Below are positions 6,689 to 10,556 of a DNA stretch of 10,556 bases, in pieces (position 1 is the stretch's first letter; every line of letters begins with the position of its first letter). Made by a program: the position numbers and the translations under genes. The notes beneath the pieces are model-generated. The model had not been told where the DNA came from, did no database searches, and saw nothing but the letters and a program-made list of their open reading frames with translations. This DNA is from Leptospira vanthielii serovar Holland str. Waz Holland = ATCC 700522 (GTDB lineage: Bacteria > Spirochaetota > Leptospiria > Leptospirales > Leptospiraceae), in NCBI RefSeq assembly GCF_000332455.1, contig NZ_AOGY02000016.1, positions 1-10,556 on the forward strand, given 5' to 3'.

Positions 6689-6703
6689 ATTTACATCAAG
6701 ATT

Positions 6704-6875
6704 ACGGCGTATAACAGCATGGAAACGCTTCGCTTCGGCACTTGCGGCCTCGCTTGGGCTACGCCACATTCCTCTCCGTCACGCTTCTTGCTCTGCAAGA
6801 AGACGCGCCGACGCTAACGCCTCTGCGAGGCTCAGCTACGAGGAACGTCGTCTCCACTAGTTCGTTATACGTAAT
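6704..6875 (+). repeat. attC-like site 6 (closes cassette 5)
   Basis: The core is 6712-6867, with exchange point G6864^T6865. Cassette 5 begins TTATACGCCATAATC (5697-5711) and ends GATTACGGCGTATAA (6700-6714), complementary at 14 of 15 positions. Inner boxes are of the ATGGAAACG / CGTCTCCAC type, as at site 2. Middle hairpins differ in sequence but keep their form: CTTCTTGCTCTGCAAGAAG and GCCTCTGCGAGGC replace the TTTGCATCCGCAAA and GTCCCG/CGGGAC versions. Confidence 0.88.
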
Positions 6876-6901
6876 TTTTCAAAAAAATTTCAAAGGAAAC
6901 T

Positions 6902-7585
6902 ATGAAAAATAATTACATATTAATGGTTCTACTTTTTTGGTCTTGCTCTTCGTTGAATTTGATTTCACCAGGTTTGACTTCTGAAAATAGAATTGGAAAA
7001 ACATCGAATAACAAATTTGAAGAATCCTCCTTTTACGGTACAAAAAATTACCAAATTAATTTGTTTTTTATTGAAAAACTTAATTTCAACGCAATTTTTG
7101 ATGATCCGAATAATATCATTGATCAATCAAATAAACAAAGTTTTTTTAAAAACATTAAGGAATCTGATATATTATTCCTTTCCGAGATTTGTTTTGATAA
7201 GGAGAAATTCAGAAATAGAGAATTAGATCTATACCTTTACGATTATTCTTTAAATGGCCATCAATACTTAAATAAAATTGAATATATTTACCCTTATTCC
7301 TTTACCGAAAAAGGAACGAAAATTCAATTAGAACGTCCTTTGCTCGTAAATGATAACTATCCTAATCAACTTAATATTATAAAAACATCAGAAGATTTCG
7401 TTACTTGTTCAAGATCAATTATTAAATTCGATAAGCTATTTTACAATGAAGGCAAAAATACTTTAATTATTAAAACTCCGAGAAAGTCTCAATTCTCTTT
7501 TGATTTTGTAATGAAAAATGGCTTATTTGAAAAACAAAATAATGATGATATAGATTTAAATATTAAACTCAAAAGTAGACTATGA
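6902..7585 (+). CDS. Putative lipoprotein of unknown function
   Basis: A 227-residue protein with a short hydrophobic signal peptide, MKNNYILMVLLFWSC. The cysteine at residue 15 is the likely lipidation site. The lipobox LFWSC is not canonical, but spirochaete lipoboxes are known to be relaxed. The mature part is polar, rich in Asn, Lys and Tyr, and shows no motif I recognise. The ATG follows AAAGGA (6892-6897) by four bases, a good ribosome site in a leader of only 37 bases, so transcription probably comes from upstream. The stop codon TGA 7583-7585 overlaps the right terminal arm of the cassette. It is the only gene of cassette 6. A surface or periplasmic role is likely. Confidence 0.78.
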   Translation: MKNNYILMVLLFWSCSSLNLISPGLTSENRIGKTSNNKFEESSFYGTKNYQINLFFIEKLNFNAIFDDPNNIIDQSNKQSFFKNIKESDILFLSEICFDKEKFRNRELDLYLYDYSLNGHQYLNKIEYIYPYSFTEKGTKIQLERPLLVNDNYPNQLNIIKTSEDFVTCSRSIIKFDKLFYNEGKNTLIIKTPRKSQFSFDFVMKNGLFEKQNNDDIDLNIKLKSRL

Positions 7586-7588
7586 AAA

Positions 7589-7761
7589 ACTACGCATAAC
7601 AGCAACTAACCGCTTCGCTTCGGGACGAGCCCTCGCTTGGGCTGCGCCACATAGGCTTCTGGCACTCCCCTTGCATCCGCAAGTGTCGTTCCAGTCCCTA
7701 ACGTCCCGTTCCGGGACTCAGGGCCAGCCTACGTCGGTTAGTCTAGTTCGTTATGCGAAAT
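7589..7761 (+). repeat. attC-like site 7 (closes cassette 6)
   Basis: The core is 7597-7753, with exchange point G7750^T7751. Cassette 6 begins TTATACGTAATTTTTC (6865-6880) and ends GAAAAACTACGCATAA (7584-7599), complementary at 14 of 16 positions; both mismatches are A-C on top and T-G below. Inner boxes are AACTAACCG and CGGTTAGTC, a compensated variant of TTACC/GGTAA. The middle stem is TAGGCT/AGCCTA, fully paired, in contrast to site 4. Confidence 0.88.
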
Positions 7762-7767
7762 AGAGGT

Positions 7768-7791
7768 ATGTATGCCTCAGGACATGGGTAA
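7768..7791 (+). promoter_or_regulatory. 24-bp element shared with cassette 1 (possible 7-codon leader ORF)
   Basis: This is the second exact copy of the element at 458-481, again just after the cassette's terminal arm and again ending 85 bases before the first start codon (BrnT at 7877). The flanking sequences of the two copies are not alike, so the 24 bases are conserved on their own. It is followed by a purine-rich tract at about 7803-7834. Confidence 0.55.
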
Positions 7792-7834
7792 TAGTTTTAA
7801 TTAGATAAAGAAAAGAAGAAAAAAGGGAGAAAAA

Positions 7835-7864
7835 TTGTTGATAAATGATTAAAATCTGTATATT
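7835..7864 (+). promoter_or_regulatory. Probable promoter of brnTA
   Basis: TTGTTG (7835-7840) and TATATT (7859-7864) are separated by 18 bases. The -10 box lies in the left arm of the palindrome at 7858-7876. Transcription would begin at or just before the ATG at 7877, and there is no Shine-Dalgarno sequence, so the message may be leaderless. Confidence 0.5.
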
Positions 7865-7876
7865 TTTGAAATATAC
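7858..7876. promoter_or_regulatory. Operator-like palindrome before brnT
   Basis: GTATATTT-TTG-AAATATAC is a perfect inverted repeat with eight-base arms. It covers the -10 box and ends at the base before the BrnT start codon. BrnA-type antitoxins are known to bind their own promoter as ribbon-helix-helix dimers, and this is the natural candidate site. Confidence 0.6.
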
Positions 7877-8191
7877 ATGAAATTCCCTGATTTCAACTCA
7901 ATTGAAGGTTTCGACTGGGATAAGGGTAATATAAATAAAAATTGGCTTAAGCATAAAGTAAAAGCCGGAGAAATTGAGGAAATATTTTTTAATGAACCTT
8001 TACTTTTAGCTAATGATGAAAATCATTCAGAAATAGAAATCAGATTTGCTGCATTAGGAATTTCAAATGAATCACGACGGCTATTTGCTGTTTTCACAAT
8101 TCGAAATAATAAGATTAGAATAATTTCAGTTAGAGATATGAGTAAAAAGGAAAGAAAAATTTATGAAAACTATCAAAAAGAAAATTCCTAA
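7877..8191 (+). CDS. brnT: BrnT-type toxin (RNase)
   Basis: A 104-residue protein matching BrnT closely: FDWDKGNINKNWLKHKV at residues 13-29, EIEEIFFNEPLLL next, then RRLFAVFTIRNNKIRIISVRDMSKKERKIYE at the C terminus. The family is a small RelE-like RNase fold that cuts RNA and stops growth. Length (about 90-105) and motif order are normal, and the conserved KH, the R of VFTIR and the R of SVRDMSKKER are present, so the toxin looks intact. The usual GRxLF is ESRRLF here. The toxin gene comes first and overlaps brnA by 29 bases, as is normal for this family. A palindrome and promoter lie directly upstream. Confidence 0.93.
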   Translation: MKFPDFNSIEGFDWDKGNINKNWLKHKVKAGEIEEIFFNEPLLLANDENHSEIEIRFAALGISNESRRLFAVFTIRNNKIRIISVRDMSKKERKIYENYQKENS

Positions 8192-8444
8192 ATTCAAATC
8201 TACAGATGAGGAAATAGAATTCTGGGATAAAAATGATGCTACGGATTTTTTCAATTTTAAAAACTCAGAGAAAATTTCGTTCCCGAATCTTAAACCTTCA
8301 ACTAAAATGATCTCTCTTAGATTGCCAGAAGCTCTTCTAGAAAGACTTAAAACCTTAGCTAATAAAAATGATGTACCCTATCAATCTCTCATCAAGATTT
8401 TACTTTCAGAAAAAGTGAACGAAGAATTCAAAAAAGTCGGTTAA
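8163..8444 (+). CDS. brnA: BrnA/CopG-family antitoxin
   Basis: A 93-residue protein with two parts. The N-terminal half, PKFKSTDEEIEFWDKNDATDFFNF, is the toxin-facing segment typical of CopG-family antitoxins next to BrnT. The C-terminal half, STKMISLRLPEALLERLKTLANKNDVPYQSLIKILLSEKV, is a ribbon-helix-helix DNA-binding domain. It neutralises BrnT and should repress the operon through the palindrome just before brnT. Its start lies inside brnT with a 29-base overlap, and no later ATG would keep the N-terminal segment. It ends two bases before the right terminal arm of cassette 7. Confidence 0.9.
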   Translation: MKTIKKKIPKFKSTDEEIEFWDKNDATDFFNFKNSEKISFPNLKPSTKMISLRLPEALLERLKTLANKNDVPYQSLIKILLSEKVNEEFKKVG

Positions 8445-8452
8445 CTACCTCT

Positions 8453-8630
8453 ACTTCGCATAACAGCGACTTACCGTTCCGGGAGGGTCTACGCCCTCCC
8501 TCCAGGCTTCGCCACATTCCCCTCCGGCACGTTTTTTGCTCCTTTGACGCAAAAAACGCGCCGACGCTAACGCCTCCTTCAGAGGCTCAGCTTCGAGGAA
8601 CGTCGGTAAGTCTAGTTCGTTATATGCAAT
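8453..8630 (+). repeat. attC-like site 8 (closes cassette 7), divergent hairpins
   Basis: The core is 8461-8622 (162 bp), with exchange point G8619^T8620. Cassette 7 begins TTATGCGAAATAGAGGTA (7751-7768) and ends TACCTCTACTTCGCATAA (8446-8463), complementary at 17 of 18 positions, the longest arm in the window. Inner boxes are GACTTACCG / CGGTAAGTC. The middle arms have sequences seen nowhere else here, yet they are perfect hairpins: GGGAGGG/CCCTCCC (8481-8500) and CGTTTTTTGC/GCAAAAAACG (8530-8558). Confidence 0.88.
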
Positions 8631-8643
8631 TCGTAGAAACAAT

Positions 8644-9219
8644 ATGAAAAAAATAAAATACTTTCTTCTAATCCTAATTTTGGTTCTACAATTTTGTAAA
8701 GATCAGACAGAAAATTCAGAACCAAAAAATTTCTCTTTTATAAAGGGAAAAAATATTCATCTTAGGGAATTACCAGACCAGAAATCAAAGTCGTTAGGTT
8801 TTCTCCAAGGAGGGAACAAAGTAGAAATTATTTTGGAACCTAATAATAAAACAAAGATCGGAAATTTAATTGGCAAATGGATTAAAGTAAAAGTTCTATC
8901 AGGGAAATTAGTAGACAATGAAGGTTATGTTTTTAGTCAATTTATTCTGGAAAAAGGAAGTGATCCGATAAATCTAATATATAAAGAAATTGAAATAGTT
9001 AAAAGGAAAGAATATCTGCAAAAATTAAAATCAGATTATCCGGAATATAATGAATTCGGATTATACACTTTTGATGAATTAATAGATTATGAAATTTTAG
9101 TTAATGATTGTAAAATCGAAAGATTAGAAACTTCGATTGGTTTTGAAGACAAGGAAACACTTATTAAAAGTTTTCAGGACCTAAAATTCAATTTTAATGA
9201 CTCTATTTTTGAAAAATGA
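8644..9219 (+). CDS. SH3b-domain lipoprotein, probably cut short by a frameshift
   Basis: A 191-residue open frame. MKKIKYFLLILILVLQFC is a lipoprotein signal peptide with the lipid cysteine at residue 18. Residues about 30-105 (KGKNIHLRELPDQKSKSLGFLQGGNKVEII...GKWIKVKVLSGKLVDNEGYVFSQFI) form a bacterial SH3 domain, common in cell-envelope proteins. The rest is unknown. The leader is only 24 bases with no Shine-Dalgarno sequence. The frame stops at GAAAAATGA (9211-9219). One more A in that run would continue into ...MTQCEFFWADYC, so the true protein was probably longer (see the downstream fragment). Either the gene is decayed or the base count in this run is wrong. Confidence 0.8.
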   Translation: MKKIKYFLLILILVLQFCKDQTENSEPKNFSFIKGKNIHLRELPDQKSKSLGFLQGGNKVEIILEPNNKTKIGNLIGKWIKVKVLSGKLVDNEGYVFSQFILEKGSDPINLIYKEIEIVKRKEYLQKLKSDYPEYNEFGLYTFDELIDYEILVNDCKIERLETSIGFEDKETLIKSFQDLKFNFNDSIFEK

Positions 9220-9460
9220 CTCAATGCGAATTCTTTTGGGCTGATTATTGTGCGGAACTGACATTCTACCTTATCCATATTCTTCTTATTCTAACAAAGA
9301 ACTTTTTAAACAAGTTATTTCTAGTCTTATTATCGATTCAGGTGATAAAGAAAATTGTTATCAAACAACCGATAATAAAAAATATTGTTTTCATATTTCC
9401 AAATATAATGAAAAATTTCTAATTGGCGGTTTATGCCAAATGCATAATAATCAAAAATAA
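9216..9460 (+). pseudogene. Frameshifted C-terminal part of the SH3b lipoprotein gene
   Basis: After the stop at 9219, protein-like sequence goes on in two other frames up to a stop at 9458-9460, just before the right terminal arm of cassette 8. The frame starting at 9216 reads TQCEFFWADYC. From about 9254 a third frame reads GTDILPYPYSSYSNKELFKQVISSLIIDSGDKENCYQTTDNKKYCF... to GGLCQMHNNQK. Adding one A in the run at 9212-9216 and one G at 9254-9255 would join everything into one protein of about 272 residues. Nothing else explains these 240 bases. Alternatives are real decay or sequencing errors. Confidence 0.6.
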
Positions 9461-9477
9461 ATCCGAGATACCTACGA

Positions 9478-9651
9478 ACTGCATATAACAGCGCCTTACC
9501 GCTACGCTTCGGCACAAGGCCTCGCTCGGGCTACGCCAAATTGTCCTCCTGTCACTCGTTTGCATCCGCAAACTACGTACCAGTCCCTAACGTCCCGTTT
9601 CCGGGACTCAGGGTCGGACAACTTCGGTAAGTCTAGTTCGTTATACGACAT
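9478..9651 (+). repeat. attC-like site 9 (closes cassette 8)
   Basis: The core is 9486-9643, with exchange point G9640^T9641. Cassette 8 begins TTATATGCAATTCGTAG (8620-8636) and ends CTACGAACTGCATATAA (9472-9488), complementary at 16 of 17 positions. Inner boxes GCCTTACCG and CGGTAAGTC pair with one mismatch. The middle stem is TTGTCC/GGACAA, a third fully compensated version of TTCCCC/GGGGAA and TAGGCT/AGCCTA. Confidence 0.88.
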
Positions 9652-9752
9652 AGCCTAAAAAATAAGCTTTAACATTTGAATTTGCGAAATAGGAAGGGAA
9701 AAAAACAATAATTGCGTAATCAACCCATATTCAAGTTACAATTTTCTTTAAC

Positions 9753-9780
9753 TTTCCGGAAAAAATTCAGAAATTTCTGA
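9753..9780. promoter_or_regulatory. Two adjacent palindromes upstream of the AbrB-like gene
   Basis: TTTCCGGAAA (9753-9762) and TCAGAAATTTCTGA (9767-9780) are perfect palindromes of 10 and 14 bases, four bases apart, 48 bases before the antitoxin start. They fall in the 187-base leader of cassette 9, which has no gene I can see. They may be extra operator sites for an AbrB-like repressor; this is inference. Confidence 0.35.
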
Positions 9781-9786
9781 TTGAAA

Positions 9787-9815
9787 TTGATTACACAATG
9801 TTACAACATTGTTAT
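9787..9815 (+). promoter_or_regulatory. Promoter and operator-like palindrome of the AbrB/Doc pair
   Basis: TTGATT (9787-9792) and TGTTAT (9810-9815) stand 17 bases apart, a reasonable promoter. Almost all of the spacer is taken by the perfect palindrome ACAATGTT-AC-AACATTGT (9795-9812). The antitoxin ATG is 12 bases past the -10 box. This matches the layout in cassettes 4 and 7: dyad on the promoter, start codon directly after, no Shine-Dalgarno sequence. Confidence 0.5.
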
Positions 9816-9827
9816 TACAGGCTAAAT

Positions 9828-10039
9828 ATGTTAAAAAAATTAGTACAACACGGGAACAGCTCCGCTTTAGTTATTGAGAAACCGATTCTTGAATTTTAAA
9901 AATTGATCAAAACTCGACTCTCGAAGTTACTACTGATGGCAAATCTTTGATTATCAAACCAATAGAAAAGAGTATTACAAAATCTCTTGAAAAAATTAAT
10001 AAAGCTCACGGCAAAACACTCAAAAAACTTGCCCAATAA
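9828..10039 (+). pseudogene. AbrB/MazE-like antitoxin, frameshifted
   Basis: From the ATG at 9828 the frame reads MLKKLVQHGNSSALVIEKPILEF and stops at TAA 9897-9899. In another frame the sequence goes on as LKIDQNSTLEVTTDGKSLIIKPIEKSITKSLEKINKAHGKTLKKLAQ to TAA 10037-10039. One more T in the run at 9894-9897 joins them into a 70-residue swapped-hairpin AbrB-type antitoxin of normal length and layout: HGNSSALVIEKPIL, then LEVTTDGKSLIIKPI. The stop overlaps the start of the Doc-like gene (TAATG), the normal arrangement for a coupled pair. As written, the antitoxin has lost its second half, including the toxin-binding tail. Confidence 0.72.
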
Positions 10040-10433
10040 TGCTGGATGAAACTATATTCCTCTCCATTGAGGATGTAATTTTATACATAAAAATCAAATC
10101 GAACTCTATGGCGGAGCAAAAGACATTCGTGATCACGGACTTCTAGAATCGGCCATTAACCAACCAATGGCCACTTTTGATGGTATCAGTTTACACCCTT
10201 CTCTATTCGATAAAGCAGCTGCCTATTTATATTACTTATGCAAAAATCATCCTTTTTTGGATGGAAATAAACGAGTTGCATTGGCTTCTTCATTAGTCTT
10301 TCTCGATATTAACGGATACGAAATACTTGACGCCACGTATTCTTATATAACTTCGTAATTGGAGTCGCAAGGACAATACAAGTTAGAAGAGATTAAGAAA
10401 ATATTAGAATCTCTAGCTAAACTTATTATCTAA
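10039..10433 (+). pseudogene. doc: Doc-like Fic-fold toxin, several frameshifts
   Basis: The pieces form a complete Doc-type toxin. MLDETIFLSIEDVILYI is in the first frame. From 10086, HKNQIELYGGAKDIRDHGLLESAINQPMATFDGISLHPSLFDKAAAYLYYLCKNHPFLDGNKRVALASSLVFLDINGYEI follows in the second. LYNFVIGVA is in the third (from 10343), and GQYKLEEIKKILESLAKLII ends at TAA 10431-10433. HPFLDGNKR is the Doc active-site loop (HxFx[D/N]GNKR) that moves phosphate onto EF-Tu in the known enzyme. Breaks lie near 10081-10090, 10335-10343 and 10370. The first is well explained by loss of one copy of a four-base repeat (ATAC/CATA), which would restore the usual LYIH. The open frame 10167-10358 covers only the middle. 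As written, no active toxin can be made. Confidence 0.75.
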
Positions 10434-10442
10434 CAATAGGCT

Positions 10443-10556
10443 ACGTCGTATAACAGCATGGAAACGCTGCGCTTCGGGACGAGCCCTCGCTTGGGCTTCG
10501 CCACATTTCCCTTCTGTCACTCGTTTGCATCCGCAAACTCCGTGCCAGTCCCTAAC
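10443..10556 (+). repeat. attC-like site 10 (closes cassette 9), cut by the window end
   Basis: The core starts with TAAC at 10451 and runs off the window after CCAGTCCCTAAC. Cassette 9 begins TTATACGACATAGCCT (9641-9656) and ends AGGCTACGTCGTATAA (10438-10453), complementary at 15 of 16 positions. The left inner box is ATGGAAACG, so the missing right side should read CGTCTCCAC, as at sites 2 and 6. Confidence 0.85.

Larger units (their letters stand above)
1..10556 (+). mobile_element. Integron-type gene cassette array (no integrase in window)
   Basis: Ten GC-rich attC-like repeats separate AT-rich cassettes holding one or two genes each, all on the + strand and all ending shortly before the next repeat. 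Nine cassettes are complete at both ends or nearly so: 440-1430, 1431-2845, 2846-4395, 4396-5696, 5697-6864, 6865-7750, 7751-8619, 8620-9640 and 9641 onward. For each, the first 14-18 bases are complementary to the last bases before the AAC of its own right-hand site, and these tags differ between cassettes. That is the signature of excision and insertion at G^TT. Integron cassettes are known to be promoter-poor, same-strand and rich in toxin-antitoxin and unknown genes, as here. If this is an integron, attI and intI would lie to the left. It could instead be an attC cluster lacking an integrase. Confidence 0.85.

Noticed and set aside
8451..8642. 63-codon open frame on the - strand
   Set aside because: It coincides with attC-like site 8, and its product follows the hairpin sequences; every real gene here is on the + strand.
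9216..9422. 68-codon open frame as a separate gene (MTQCEFFWADYC...)
   Set aside because: Only its first dozen residues look protein-like; after about 9254 the good sequence continues in another frame. It is better read as a piece of the frameshifted lipoprotein gene.
10167..10358. Start at 10167 as a genuine short Fic-like protein of 63 residues
   Set aside because: The Doc family N-terminal part (YGGAKDIRDHGLLESAINQP) is encoded directly before it in the same frame, and the C-terminal part follows in other frames, so this ATG is internal.
277..10556. CRISPR array, tRNA or rRNA genes, or insertion sequences as explanation of the repeats
   Set aside because: The repeats are about 157 bp, lie 0.9-1.5 kb apart with genes between them, and show cassette-specific end tags. 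No transposase, target duplication, cloverleaf or rRNA-like sequence is seen.

Overview
The window looks like part of a spirochaete chromosome, most likely Leptospira. This rests on very AT-rich genes, two lipoproteins with loose spirochaete-type lipoboxes, and a gene content of toxin-antitoxin pairs plus unknown proteins. The genus is an inference from style, not from a marker gene.

The layout is a head-to-tail gene cassette array of integron type. Ten GC-rich repeats of about 155-162 bp alternate with AT-rich cassettes of about 0.9-1.5 kb, and every convincing gene lies on the + strand. One repeat is a 260 bp double unit and the last is cut by the window end. Each repeat runs from a TAAC box to a GTTA box and behaves as an attC site. 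The key evidence is that, in all nine cassettes whose two ends are visible, the first 14-18 bases (starting TTA, just after the G of the left site) are the reverse complement of the bases ending in ...TAA at the cassette's own right-hand site. The arm sequence differs from cassette to cassette. This is expected if recombination cuts at G^TT and each cassette once closed into a circle that joined its two ends. The only arm mismatches are A opposite C on the top strand, which become T-G wobble pairs on the bottom strand, the strand integron integrases use. No integrase or attI lies in the window.

Cassette by cassette: (0) the 3' part of a VapC-like PIN toxin; (1) 440-1430, MNT nucleotidyltransferase plus HEPN protein; (2) 1431-2845, an unknown protein with a possible winged-helix end plus a HEPN protein with an RHNIVH motif; (3) 2846-4395, an unknown 295-residue protein plus a four-helix membrane protein; (4) 4396-5696, a class II-like Fic protein with a C-terminal DNA-binding-like domain; (5) 5697-6864, a protein with two membrane segments and a coiled coil; (6) 6865-7750, a lipoprotein; (7) 7751-8619, BrnT/BrnA; (8) 8620-9640, an SH3b lipoprotein that appears frameshifted; (9) 9641 to about the window end, an AbrB-like antitoxin and a Doc-like toxin, both frameshifted.

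The toxin-type cassettes 1, 4, 7 and 9 have 88-187 bp leaders. Cassettes 4, 7 and 9 carry promoter-like boxes and 8-bp-arm palindromes just before a start codon that lacks a Shine-Dalgarno sequence. Cassettes 3, 5 and 6 have very short leaders with a good Shine-Dalgarno sequence, so they probably depend on transcription from outside. Cassettes 1 and 7 share an exact 24-bp element at the same place, which reads as a seven-residue open frame (MYASGHG). The array as a whole resembles a store of defence and addiction genes.
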